64,000 nt of DNA, taken from Nageia nagi. Its lineage: Eukaryota > Pinophyta. Positions within the stretch are counted from its first letter, which is position 1, and each line of letters starts with the position of its first letter. The position numbers were made by a program, and so were the translations under genes. Positions 35,593-46,112 of this stretch are shown in pieces. The stretch lies in NCBI GenBank assembly GCA_050084985.1, contig JBITNC010000001.1, positions 195,486,001-195,550,000 on the forward strand, read 5' to 3'. A model generated the notes under the pieces. It was not told the DNA's origin, searched no databases, and was given only the letters and a program-made list of their open reading frames with translations.

Positions 35593-37691
35593 TAAAAAAT
35601 GTAAAGTTATGTGTTAGTCATTTTTGTAAAATTATTTGAATCATGAAGAAATTTTGGTATTTTTTATTTTAGCATGTATTAACAATAAATTATGATTGGA
35701 TATGCATTCCTCTCATCTGAAAGCACTCTGACATGCTAGCATTTATGCTCATGTTAATAGCTATGTTGGGCCTTTTACGGTTACATTTTTTGAAATTTAG
35801 GGGAAAAATTATACTACCCTTGTTATCCTCTAAAAACATGTTTTTATTCCTAAACATGACTACTAAATATAAATTTTTGGTAGCCCTAGATATAAAACCC
35901 CTAACACTAGGGTATCTTGATGATTTTTCCTATTTTCTACCCAAAAATACAAATTAAATTGAAAATCACAACAAGATAATTCTAGAAACTCACCACATGT
36001 GTGGAAAATTGATTGTGATGGAGTAGATAAGCTTGATGCTTATCTTGATTGATAATCTTCATCATGCAACTAAAATTAGGTTATAATTCTTGCCAAAAAC
36101 ACCAAAATTAACCTAAGTTAATCCTATTCACTTGTAAACACCACTTACATCTCTATGCAAATATACTAAAGCACTAAAATATTCTTTTCTAAGATCACTC
36201 TTTCCTCCTATACCAGAGATTTAAAATGCAAATAGTGAATATGCAAATAAACCCTATTTTGGCATATCTAAATCTAAATTAGGATACAATTAATGAAGTA
36301 AACAATAATTGATAGCCACCTCATGCCCCTAGGCTTTCCAAATCATGATTCTTCCTTCAATCTTGCCAATTGAGATCATTAACCCAAAGTTTGAAGACCA
36401 AATTCATTACAAACCTAAGCTTATGTGTTGATATTAGCACTTATGCAACCATTCCTTAACATTTACTTCCTTACCTTGGAAAGCATAAACCCTCTAGTTG
36501 AATATGGTCTAAAAATTAATATAGAAATAACATGTATTAGATAATGAGGTTTTTATAGGAACAAATCAACATACAATTGAATAATGATGTGTTCCTTGCA
36601 TGTTTGTTCTTGGACCTAACACATTCCTCATAGAATCAAGCACTCTATCAGCATTTATCAAGTATGAAAATATCTTTTTTCATATTCATAAATCATATTG
36701 CATAATGCAGTTATAACAACATCATCATACAAATCATTTTAGCTAGTTCCAACACTAAAGCTAGCATTAATGTTGGGATATAAAGGTATAAATTAGGATA
36801 AATCATCACAAATCAACATAGTGTGTAACATATAGGAAGCATTTCTATTTATTTCTACACTTTGTATTTAATCATATGCATAAGTGAGAAAAATTCAAAC
36901 CAATAATCATCAAGTCACCTTTGTTGGTTGCATATCAACTAACCATCAAATTTAAATTACATCTAAGAATGAGATTTATACCTCATGATGATGATAGCAT
37001 ATCATGTCTATATCTAAGAATGGAACATGTACCTCATAATGATAAATGACATATCACATACATGGTTGGGAAAAATTCAAACTCACCATGTCTTGGAGTC
37101 AACTTTTTTGGTTGGGTCTCAACTAACCATCATCATGTAGTTTCTTATTATTCATATGTTACATTTAGGAATAGGACATGTACCTCATGATGATGTTAAC
37201 ATATATGATTCTGATTGCACATGTTCCATCTATGAATGGGGCATGAACCCCATGATGATATGAACACACCTTTATTACAATTCCTTATGTATACATATAT
37301 GAATGAAACATTAAGTGTATATGTATTTAGCGTCTTCAAGATGATATATGCATATTATAATAATTTTATCATTGCTTCATTATTGCTATATCTTTTATGA
37401 TGAAATGTTATGATGTTTACTCTTATTACCATTAATATATCTTTTACAAGTTAAGAATCACATATGTGCCTATCATTTTTAGATTTTATTATTTGCTCTT
37501 GGTTGATGCTACTTCATGCAAGCCATTACATCTCACACCCAAGGAAAAGAGGGAGCAATATACATCATCAATCCTTGATGATTCAGACAGTTCTACAACT
37601 AAACCAAGGAAGTGCCAATTTTTTCTTCTCTTTAACTTTACTTCCTTTACAATCATAATGTCATTTCAATATTCAATTTCAATATACTTAC
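35593..37691. other. Unassigned 3' part of D
   Basis: No domain is recognised on either strand. Overlapping open frames at 37464-37717 end at the purine tract and have no recognisable content. The segment 36895-37270 holds diverged repeats (separate entry). Confidence 0.5.
36895..37270. repeat. Diverged tandem repeats in the 3' region of D
   Basis: A phrase like aatgggacatgtacctcatgatgat occurs four times (near 36967, 37019, 37171 and 37235), each after an atctaag/atctatg-like lead. ggttgcatatcaactaaccatca (near 36925) and ggttgggtctcaactaaccatca (near 37110) form a second pair (both given in part). Tat elements commonly carry such arrays next to the 3' LTR. Confidence 0.7.
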
Positions 37692-37704
37692 AAAGGAGGG
37701 CATT
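37692..37704 (+). other. Polypurine tract of D
   Basis: aaaggagggcatt lies immediately before TGTTAACACC. Element E has aaagtggggcatc in the same position, supporting common lineage and plus orientation. Confidence 0.78.
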
Positions 37705-38510
37705 TGTTAACACCTAAAAGTGGTCCTCTTAACATGATCCCATTTAGGTGAAACTTTACATACATTTTTAATCACATTTAATCATATTTTAATCATATGT
37801 TATCTTGTTATCACATTTTTCTCAAGTTGTGTTCTTATTTTTATATTAGGTATACTAGGATAAATCAAACATATATTCAAGGGGTAAAATGTTGATATCA
37901 CATATAATATAAATGTAAGTATCTCTAACTTAGGAAAATCATGTCAAGATTACATCTTGATTGTTAATACCTTACTATTGGATATTTCTAAATGTTGCTT
38001 ATTGAGACTTGAAACCTGTTATCATTCAAGAGTCAAGTGACCATATGTCATCCATATTCATGATCATATGCTCAATTTGACTTATTGTCATATCTGTTTT
38101 CATTGATCCTTGTTAGTGGACCTTAATCAATTAGAATGTTAGTGCCCACACTAAAATTCATGCCCATACTAAGTTCTAGGAGACTAGTGTCTATGCTAGT
38201 ATCCCTTATGTAGTTGGCCTTTACCTCTCTTCAACAAGTTCATCTTACATATCCTCATCTATGACATAGGTAGGGACATATAGGTAGTTATCTTCTACTT
38301 GATTTCTTTCTCTTTAGTGCATGCATTTCATTTTAGATCTTGATATCAATGTAATTCATAATTCTATTACTGTATTATTATAATGCTATTTCTTCTTATT
38401 CATGTATGTATATTTGACTTAATTAGCTTAAAAAATTCATACTTAAATATTTATATGTATTTAGTTCATTTAAGATAAAATCGCTAGGTGTACCAAAATA
38501 CATATCAATA
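37705..38510 (+). repeat. 3' LTR of D
   Basis: 806 bp from TGTTAACACCTAAAA to atatcaata. The outer end should read CAACA, as in the 5' copy, and has changed C to T. The right-hand 400 bases match 29379-29860. The left half has no second copy in the window. Confidence 0.8.
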
Positions 38511-40611
38511 ATAATGATTGTAATCAAAATTCAAATGCTTTATAGGAGCCTTCATCATCAAATCCTCCTCACATTCAAACACAAGCACCAATATATTTAT
38601 CCTCATCAAAACCATTAGATGTATGTCATCCTATATATCTTAATGGTATGTCTACTATAGCATCATCAAGTTTAACACCATTGGGATTTAGATCATAATT
38701 CTCACAAGTTTATAAGAATCAATCCTAATATTATCATAACACTCCATCATCAGTTGTTTCTTATTCTTTTGCATGTAATACATTTGAATTATCTCAAGAA
38801 GAACATCCTACTACTTCCCAATTTGATCTAGCATCTCAAGATCAAGGTCAAGATATCAATGAGTCTTCATTAAATCTTGTTCTTATCCAATATGAAAGTC
38901 TTTTCATAGGGGATTATCATATCAATGATGCTATATTCAATACTTGTTTAGTAAGATATTTATAGAGATCGAGGGAATTCCTAATTATCATTAGTGTAAT
39001 AATTCTTTTATACATAGTCCAATCTAATCTTTCTTTTTCTATGTAAGCATCGCTTCCATTTTTCATATTCCTTTGAAGAATCCCTTAAAAGAAACCTTTT
39101 ATACCAAAATTGACTATGTTTCTTGCCTAGATTTCTACATAGATATTTTGCTAAATGTAAATGGTAATGGTATGGCATAAGGAAGTATGAGCATGGGAAA
39201 TTTCATACATGTTCAATTTCATTCCAATCACACAATGATAAAAGAGGATTATGGTTTCATCTTCCTAAATCTAAGTTTCTAGAAGAAGAATTTTCTTATC
39301 TAAATATTCTAGATAAGGATGAGATTTTTTATGATGAGAATGATATAAATTTGTATTATCATCCATCTATTCCTACTTCCAAAATATTTTATCCCATTTA
39401 ATTTCTTATATGAAAATTTATTGATCTAGTCTTAGATGGTAGTATGATTTCTATCAATGAGATCTCTCCCTTTTATCATCTTCTTGATGATGACTCACCA
39501 ATCATTATTAATTCTAAGTCTGTAGATTTCTCATCACTTCCATTGGGTTGTATTTCACCTTGTATTTTTTCTTCTCCTTCTTATGTATAACATGATGAAT
39601 ATTCCACATCATATTTACCTTCTCACATTACTCACATGAATGATGATAATTGTTTATACCTTCATATATTTAAAAAGCTTAAGGATGGTTTAGAAATGCA
39701 CAACAATTAGAAAGTTGAGATAGATATCAATGATGATCTAGATAATCTCAAGATGTTTTATGTCATATATGAGTTAATTGAATCAAAAAGGAAAATAGTA
39801 ATAAGTATATTAAAGGAATGTCATAAGATCTCTTCTTTTGAGTATATTGACATGCTAGGGATAGATTTTTATGTTTTGGTTCATAATATTATGACACTTT
39901 TGGATGCCAAACTAGTGAATTAAAATCCCCAAAACATTCATCCCATATAATCAACCCTACTTAAAGATGAAATTTAGATACTCTTGAAGACCAAAATTAT
40001 TGCTCCTATCATGGATCTTAAATATGGTTATAGTAGATAAACTAGATGCAAGAATTAGGATTCATACAAATTTTAAATATTTGAACCAAGATTATTCTAA
40101 AGATGATTTACCTCTACCTTACATTAATAACATAATGGATATTAGTACTAGTTATAAGATGATATCTCTTATGGATGGGTTCTCATGATATAATCAGATT
40201 AAGATTTCCCAAAAATATCAACATAAGATAGCCTTTTCTACCTCATTGGGAACATATTATTATAAATTCATGTAGTGAAACTCAAGAATGCATGTGTTGC
40301 ATATTAGAGAGAAATGACTTACATTTTTTATGACATGATGCATGATATAGTTGAAGACTATATTGATAATATTTTAGCTAAATCAAAGACTCAATATATT
40401 AAGATGTATTGTGTAAATTATTTCATCCACTCTTAAAGCATAATGTCAACTTGAATCCTAAGAAGTGTGTGTTTAGTGTCATATCAGGAAAACTCTTAGG
40501 ATATATTATCTTAAAGATAGGTATAGAGGTTGATCCTAAAAATATAAAAGCTATTATGGAAATGCATCCAAAAAAATATATCAAGGCTTTAAGGAGCTTT
40601 CAAGGTAAAAT
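38511..40611 (+). pseudogene. Tat-type gypsy gag-pol remnant (partial)
   Basis: Begins inside a proline/serine-rich segment (EPSSSNPPHIQTQAP, near 38550) and ends abruptly in the RT thumb at the copia-like LTR (40612). RT is clear: RIRIHTNFKYLNQ and YSKDDLPLPYINNIMD (40048-40130), SLMDGFS-stop-YNQIKIS (40166-40210), LFHPLLKHNVNLNPKKCVF, GKLLGYIILKIGIEVDPKNI and LRSFQGKI (40415-40610). The part with YVDD (about 40260-40400) is scrambled. It matches element E's RT in order and wording but is much older, with stops of several origins. The left part may be a gag-linker remnant into which D inserted. Confidence 0.8.
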
Positions 40612-40898
40612 TGTTAGGTCCCTATACATTATTATTGTTAGGTTGGCTATGGTTATTGTTATTTCCTTACATTATTATTGTTATGTCGGCTAGTGTCCTT
40701 TCATTGTAGTGGCGCCCCTTGGACTCCTATATATACTAAGGAGGTATTATCATTTGAGATGTCTATTGTTGTGTAATTGATGTGATGTAAAGGAGGTTGC
40801 CCCCTTGAAGTGGCTTGTTACTGATTTTATCTCTTATTCAATGTGTTGAGCTCTTTCTATCATGATTTTATGCTATTTTGGGAACTTTGTTCATAACA
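40612..40898 (+). repeat. LTR (287 bp) of a copia-like or non-autonomous element
   Basis: Begins TGTTAGGTCCCTATA and ends TTCATAACA. It has a TATA run at 40728-40735 and is followed two bases later by an initiator-tRNA-type primer site. It interrupts the RT remnant just after LRSFQGKI. No partner LTR is seen to the right, so this may be the only surviving end. Confidence 0.8.
40728..40735 (+). promoter_or_regulatory. TATA box in the 287 bp LTR
   Basis: tatatata in the context gactcctatatatactaagg, 117 bp into the LTR. This is the normal spot for an LTR promoter. Inferred from consensus and position. Confidence 0.5.
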
Positions 40899-40900
40899 TT

Positions 40901-40916
40901 TGGTACCAGAGTAGAC
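40901..40916 (+). other. Primer binding site (initiator tRNA-Met type)
   Basis: tggtaccagagtagac lies two bases after the LTR end. The consensus complementary to plant initiator tRNA-Met is TGGTATCAGAGC, and this site matches it at 11 of the first 12 bases. Confidence 0.75.
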
Positions 40917-41251
40917 GATTCTAGGGTTTCAAGGCTCAAAACTAGTCATCGTGGCATTTTCACTATTGATTTTTTCTTGAAAGGATTTAGATTTTTAAAT
41001 TTATTGCATTTTTAGAAGACATAACAAATAAGTTATAGTTCAAATTTCAGCTCCTAATTCGCTATATTTTTCAAGTTACACTCAGGGGAAGTTAATGTTT
41101 GTGACTAGTCTTAAAAGCAAGTCTGAAACATGTGTTCTAGCTAAAAAGGGTATATTTGAAGTTTTACAGCTCCAAACTAGGTGAGACCTATTGGATTGGT
41201 TAGGTTATAGACTAAGTTTTATAGTTCCATTATTTTTTTGTATATCCTCCA
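40917..41251 (+). other. Leader of the 287 bp-LTR element, then unassigned
   Basis: No coding content seen. The sequence after the primer site (ctagggtttcaaggctcaaa) is typical of an untranslated leader. It runs into the minus-strand element whose open frame ends at 41252. The junction between the two could not be placed. Confidence 0.45.
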
Positions 41252-41737
41252 TTATTGTTGTATCTCCTTTATGATGCAAATGATTGAGTGCCTTCTTTTA
41301 TTGATTAGCTCCCCCTTCAAAAAAGTCTCTCCAATTTTGATCTTCAACCACTCTCTCTCTTCTTTATGGTCTTCAAACCATGCTTTCAAGTCTTTCTTTT
41401 TTACATTGTAGTACACTTCACATGAGTATGTGTTAATCACATCACAATAATGATTATACCAAATAACTCTCTCACAAATTTCAATAATGTAAATCAAAAC
41501 AAATATGGACATGAAAAGTCCTATTGCATATGCAACCTCACACATTTCTTCACTCAACACATCACACCTTAACAAGGCTTTATATTTATTATTTGGATCC
41601 ACATGATCCAAATTTTCAATCTTTAACATTTTATTCATTAAAAGAAGACTTTTTTCCAAGTTTTCCTCTATGAAATCATATTCATCTTCCTCAAACATAA
41701 GAATAATCTCAAACCTATCTTCAAAACACTTAAACAA
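41252..41737 (-). CDS. Hypothetical 161-codon ORF with one predicted membrane segment
   Basis: An uninterrupted minus-strand frame with ATG at 41737. The N-terminal 35 residues are acidic (FEEDEYDFIEENLEKS). Residues 68-88 (VAYAIGLFMSIFVLIYIIEI) are hydrophobic enough for one membrane span. The rest is charged (KKKDLKAWFEDHKEEREWLK). I do not recognise the protein. Upstream on the same strand (41880-42370) there are further acidic pieces in other frames with recurring EESIMEETHE-like wording, so the ORF may be the end of a longer broken gene. It lies inside a minus-strand element whose primer site is at 42711-42722. It could be a captured host sequence, an envelope-like extra ORF, or chance. 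Confidence 0.35.
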   Translation of the reverse strand: MFKCFEDRFEIILMFEEDEYDFIEENLEKSLLLMNKMLKIENLDHVDPNNKYKALLRCDVLSEEMCEVAYAIGLFMSIFVLIYIIEICERVIWYNHYCDVINTYSCEVYYNVKKKDLKAWFEDHKEEREWLKIKIGETFLKGELINKRRHSIICIIKEIQQ

Positions 41738-42710
41738 ATTATTAGTATCACAAAGAATATATATATCACCTATAATGGTAATTTTGTTTCATTTTATCTC
41801 ATTTGATTTCTCATATTCCACCTCCCAATTAAGATAATTTTTTTTTCTCTTCTTTTCATACAACATATCATGATCTTCAAACATGGATCTTATAGCCTCC
41901 ATTTCATCATTATCAATGGCCTCTTATGGATCACCATCCTATATTGTCTTTATAAGATAATCATTATGTGCCTCATTTATGGAGCACTCTTCATTTTTCT
42001 CCACTCTATGTGACTCTAATATTCATCATAAGAGAGACATAAATTCTCCTTATTGTCAACATAACACCCTTCCATGAGTGTTTATTCTTATTCTCCATCA
42101 TCTTTCCATGACCTATTTTCATGTGTCTCTTCCATGATACTTTCTTCATCACATGCCTTTTCTATGAGGAATTTTTCATCATATGTCTCCTATATGATAA
42201 ATTCATCCTCCTTATGATCAATGTGAATGTAATTACAACATTTAATTCCTAAAATAGGTTCAACATCACTCTCTTCCATGAGATTCTCACAACCTTCTAA
42301 ACAAGGTTCTTCTACATCCTCAACTTCAAGAAGGGATTCTTCATCAACTTCCTCATCATAATCATTTTATTATCTCTTCTTTTCAAGAATAAAATATTAA
42401 ATATTCAAAATAGGGAATAAATTTAATATATCAAATAAAAAAATATCTATTTCAACCATGCATTATTTAAATGATATGTTTTTATCCATGGTGGCTATTT
42501 CAACAAAATAATTTTTATTGAATATACCTTCGATGGGATAGTCATAAAATAGAGGCCTTAAATTTATTCAAATGAGCTAAAATTTGGATAGGATATTCTA
42601 TGCATCCATAATATCCATGTTCCAAATTTTACATGAAAATATTTTGTAGATCAAAAGATATACACTTCAAAAGTTGAATGATTGTTTCTTTAACCCTCCA
42701 AATCAAACAT
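41738..42710 (-). other. Interior of a minus-strand LTR element with acidic-coding remnants
   Basis: Minus-strand frames near 42060-42370 encode Glu/Asp-rich phrases (DEEVDEESLLEVEDVEEP, EKACDEESIMEETHE). There is no gag, RT or integrase. It sits between the primer site at 42711 and the ORF at 41252, so it belongs to a non-autonomous or heavily deleted element. Confidence 0.45.
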
Positions 42711-42722
42711 GCTCTGATACTA
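42711..42722 (-). other. Primer binding site (initiator tRNA-Met type), minus strand
   Basis: The plus strand gctctgatacta reads TAGTATCAGAGC on the minus strand, one G-to-A change from the consensus TGGTATCAGAGC. It abuts the LTR that begins at 42725, setting the orientation of this element. Confidence 0.82.
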
Positions 42723-42724
42723 AA

Positions 42725-42873
42725 TGAGAAACAATGGCTAGATTATTCTAATTATTCCATGAATGGGAAGACACATATATAGTTATAGAATAGATCTAGA
42801 AAACACCATGAGTTATTAAGAATGATATTATCAAGAATAACAAATTGACCAATACAACTTGGAGCAAACTAAG
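42725..42873 (-). repeat. LTR of the minus-strand element, inner half (split by element E)
   Basis: Plus strand begins TGAGAAACAATGG and runs to the CTAAG duplication at 42869-42873, where E inserted. The other half continues at 51386. Joined, the LTR would be about 304 bp with TG...CA ends (TGAGAAAC and CCAACA on the plus strand). A minus-strand TATA-like tatatatg lies near 42773-42780. Confidence 0.8.
42869..42873. repeat. Target site duplication CTAAG, left copy
   Basis: CTAAG immediately before TGTTAACACA of element E's 5' LTR. It is identical to 51381-51385 after the 3' LTR. Confidence 0.92.
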
Positions 42874-43810
42874 TGTTAACACATAAAAAAGAATTTATGT
42901 TTTTAATCAATAAAATTAATGAAAACATGCTTGGTCTAAATATATGTCTTGAATGTCTTAATGTGATAATATCAATGTTTGTCTTGAATGTGAATTTTAT
43001 AATGATTATCTTGAATATTGCATGAATTATCTTGTTTATTGGTGTGGTTATCTTGAATGTTGTGAATTAGCCTTGTTTATGTAGATGCATGCCGACCCAT
43101 GGGTTGTATTATCTATTATCTATATAAACAAGGGATCTAATAGTAAGTCCATAATCAAGGATACACATGATCCCGTGTATGGTCTTGATAATGGAAATCA
43201 TATTGTAAGGTGTCTCTTGACACCGCCTATCAAGCTGGATTTTGTGTATCCCCTTCTTGTGAGCATTCTGAAGAACTGAGAGACCTATCTAATAATCATA
43301 CTACGATCATCTCAAGATTTTAGTGGGGGTGTAGACTCGTTGGAGATGGATCATAGCCTATCAAAGGCTGCCAGTGCTCCTCTATGGATGAATACAGATT
43401 ATCAACATTCCTATCTAGTGTGATGAACACTGCCCATGATCTTCTTCTATGACTTTTTAGCTTCATGATTTCAGGTGTGGACAATGTTGGATCCCAGGAC
43501 TTCATCAATAGCTTCATTTCGAGCACACTTTGTGAAGTGGGTATATAATTTCAGTCTGAATAGGTGGTGCCATTTTACACCTATTTTATCATACATATAT
43601 TTTGCATTTACTTGTTACATACTGATCAATGAACCTGAATTTATCAAGCAAATTTCAAGTTTTATCAATTTGTCAAAATACTTGTTGTTATCTTTCATTA
43701 TTTTGTGTATAAATTGCTATCTGTAGCTTGAGTTACAAGTGCATTCGAGTGTGTGAATGTTTTCCTTTATTGCTCATTTATTTACATGCTTGAATTTTTA
43801 CTTGTAAACA
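42874..43810 (+). repeat. 5' LTR of element E
   Basis: 937 bp from TGTTAACACATAAAA to CTTGTAAACA, with a TATA box at 43121-43128. It pairs with 50445-51380. The region contains short open frames (43085-43279, 43475-43726) that recur in the other LTR and are not genes. Confidence 0.95.
43121..43128 (+). promoter_or_regulatory. TATA box in the 5' LTR of E
   Basis: tatataaa in the context ctatctatataaacaaggg, about 247 bp into the LTR. The same sequence is conserved in the 3' LTR at 50692-50699. It is the presumed promoter of the element. Confidence 0.62.
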
Positions 43811-43812
43811 TT

Positions 43813-43830
43813 TGGTGAACCTGACATGAA
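43813..43830 (+). other. Primer binding site of E
   Basis: tggtgaacctgacatgaa starts two bases after the LTR end AACA. It begins with TGG as required. It differs from the sites of OLD, YOUNG and D. The tRNA is not identified. Confidence 0.6.
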
Positions 43831-43886
43831 CTTCACATCATTATACTAAAACCCTAAGGGTTTTAGTTAGGACTAATATCTATTTT

Positions 43887-45212
43887 GTGAGTGTTTTAGT
43901 TATGGATCAGCTTAAATTATTCCTACATAGTCTTTCAAGAAGATATCTAGATGAATTATTAGGGGAAATCAAACATGATGGTCCAAAAGGATCTAGAGGA
44001 ATGCAAAATAGTGCTGAGGGTGACAATAGTAACTTTCAAGCTACTATAGAGGGTATGCAAAGACATATCGATAGATTGGCAAGGGGATCAGCTCTGCCTA
44101 ATGATTCTTTTGAATTTGGTAGTCCCCTATGTGATGAGATTCGTAGGCACATGCCACTATCTGATTATAAAGAGCTAAAATTCTACAAGTTCAATGGTGA
44201 AGGAGATCCAAGGAGACATCCACAAGGATTCAAGGATGAGTGCGAACTCAAAATTGGTACAGATCAAAGATTGCAAGCCAAATTCTTTCCCCATAGCTTG
44301 GAGGGAGAGGCTCGAGAATGGTTTTATGCCCTACCTGAAGGGTCCATCACATCATTTGGAGAATTCAGTAGTTTATTCCTTGAGCAATACAAGCATAACA
44401 TCAAGCAAGAGGTTATGGTATCAGATTTATGCGCTATAAAGCAAAGTAGTGATGAGAAACTGGACAAATTTGTTGTGAGGTTTAAGAAGACATGGTAGCA
44501 AGTGAAGACCAGATTGACAGAAAAAGAGGTAAACAATATTTTTAAAGAAGCTATTATCTTACCCTTGCAATCACATGTCATTGATTATACACATCTTGCA
44601 TTTTTGGATATGACATATAAATTGTTAGAGAAAGAGAAAGTCCTTGTGAAGCTAGGGCTTGTGAAGTATGGTAGTGATGATAAGACTAAAGCAAAGGATA
44701 AGAGATCATAATCACCAAAGAAGGAGAAAACTATCCATGTGGCCGAGAAGACAAGCGGGCTGAAAGAGAGGAAATTTGTGAAATTTCCCATACCTCCGAG
44801 ATATATCCTAAAAGACCTTGTGGTGAAAGGGTTGTTACAACCCTTACCTAAGCGTGAAGAAGATCCTACAATAGAAAGACCCACTTGGTATAAAGAAGAT
44901 AGGTATTGTGAGTATCATTAGACTAAGGGCCATGCTACTAATGGGTGTGGAAGCCTTAGGAATAGAATATAGAAGCTCATAAAAGATGGATTCTATGTGT
45001 GTCCAGTAAAGGTCAAAGATGCAGAGGAAGAGCAACATGTCAATGTGATTTTCCATGAAGATGTTTGTGCAGCACTCACAAGAGGGAGAGCTAGAGAGAT
45101 GGTTGATCCAGTTACCTACGAGAAAGAGCTACCAAAAGATCCTAGAGGTTTCGATTTGATTGAGAAATTAAAGAGCACACAAGCTAAGGTTAGTCTTTTT
45201 GAGTTACTTTAG
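43887..45212 (+). pseudogene. Gag of element E
   Basis: Capsid and nucleocapsid precursor. The first open part (43887-44498, 203 codons) contains KELKFYKFNGEGDPRRHPQG and LEGEAREWFYALPEGSITSF, the conserved Tat capsid motifs, and SLFLEQYKHNIKQ. The frame continues through stops at 44496 (TAG), 44709 (TAA) and 44919 (TAG). The nucleocapsid knuckle at 44907-44948 keeps C, H, H and C in C-x2-H-x4-H-x4-C spacing, with one spacer codon a TAG. All the stops sit where Gln is plausible. PRYILKDLVVKGLLQPL upstream of the knuckle is a typical Tat linker. The start is the first ATG after the primer site. Confidence 0.9.
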
Positions 45213-46112
45213 ATTTTAGCACCTCATAGGGAGATGATAAATCAAGTTTTCAAGAATAGTCAGATAGATCAAAATATTTCTATTGTTGCTTTTGCAGAAA
45301 AGGCATAGATCTGGGGTAAAGGGGAAGTTATTGCATTTTACCCTAGTGAGAAGCCTAGTAAGGACATCACTAAGCTTCACCCACCTTTGTTCATTGAGGT
45401 GGATGCCTTTGGAATAACAGTTAAGAGGTCATTGATAGATGGTGGGGCAGCCCTAAATATTGTTACCACTCATCTATTGGAGCAATTTGATCTGGATGTG
45501 CTACCTCCAAGAGAATAGACTACCATGAGAGTCAAGGGATTTGATGGCATACCTAGAAGATGTGCAGAGATTATCACATTACCAATCAAGGTTGGTAATA
45601 AAGTGCTTGATACTCTATTTTATATCACGAAAGGAAAGCCTTCATTCAACTTTATTCTTGGAAGACCTTGGATAAATGATATGGATGGAGTGGCATCAGC
45701 ATTACATAGGTGTTTTAAATTTTGTTTTGAGGGGAATGTCTATAAGGTTGAGGCAGATGAACAGATGGCCAAGCAATGTAACTTTATCCTCCTAGATAGA
45801 TTTGTTCCATGTGACGTGGAAGATGAAACCCTTCTAGCCAAGAATGATCAGATTTATAGGAAAGCATTACAGAAAATCAATGTGATGAGTATTGGGATTG
45901 GTTCATATGCTATCATGGATGTTAATGAAATTAGTTTAGATAGAAACTTCAATGAACAGTAGCAAGGTCAGGAAGAGGAACACCCACATTCCTTTTTAGT
46001 GACAGGGGACCATCGATGGTCTTCTTCTAGGGAAGAAATAGAAAAAAACTAATCAAGTATAATTCTGTATCAGGGTGGTGATTACGTTTGTCAGGATAGA
46101 ATTTCAAAAATA
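45213..46112 (+). pseudogene. Aspartic protease region of element E
   Basis: In the same frame as gag. The retropepsin reads FGITVKRSLIDGGAALNIVT with the active-site Asp codon at 45438-45440. The D-G-G triad normal for Tat elements is intact. FILGRPWINDMDGVASALH (about 45652-45708) is the second conserved loop. The fold ends near 45960, followed by a variable linker with NEQ-stop-QGQ and KN-stop-SS. TAG or TAA stops at about 45210, 45306, 45516 and 45960 fall at probable Gln codons. Processing activity would require readthrough, so the copy is inactive. Confidence 0.88.

Larger units (their letters stand above)
29379..38510 (+). mobile_element. D: degenerate plus-strand Tat-type element with gag, antisense PMD remnant and no visible pol
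   Basis: A partial 5' LTR (29379-29860) and a full 3' LTR (37705-38510) share over 450 bases in direct orientation. A primer-site-like ttggcacccacc follows the first and a purine tract aaaggagggcat precedes the second. Between them are a broken gag and, on the opposite strand, a plant mobile domain remnant, but no RT or integrase that I can find. The LTR start TGTTAACACCTAAAA and the purine tract resemble element E (TGTTAACACATAAAA, aaagtggggcat), which puts D near the Tat lineage. OLD cuts its 5' LTR. Confidence 0.75.

Noticed and set aside
43085-43726. Two short ORFs (43085-43279 and 43475-43726)
   Set aside because: Both lie inside the 5' LTR of element E and are matched, with changes, in the 3' LTR; they cross the promoter.
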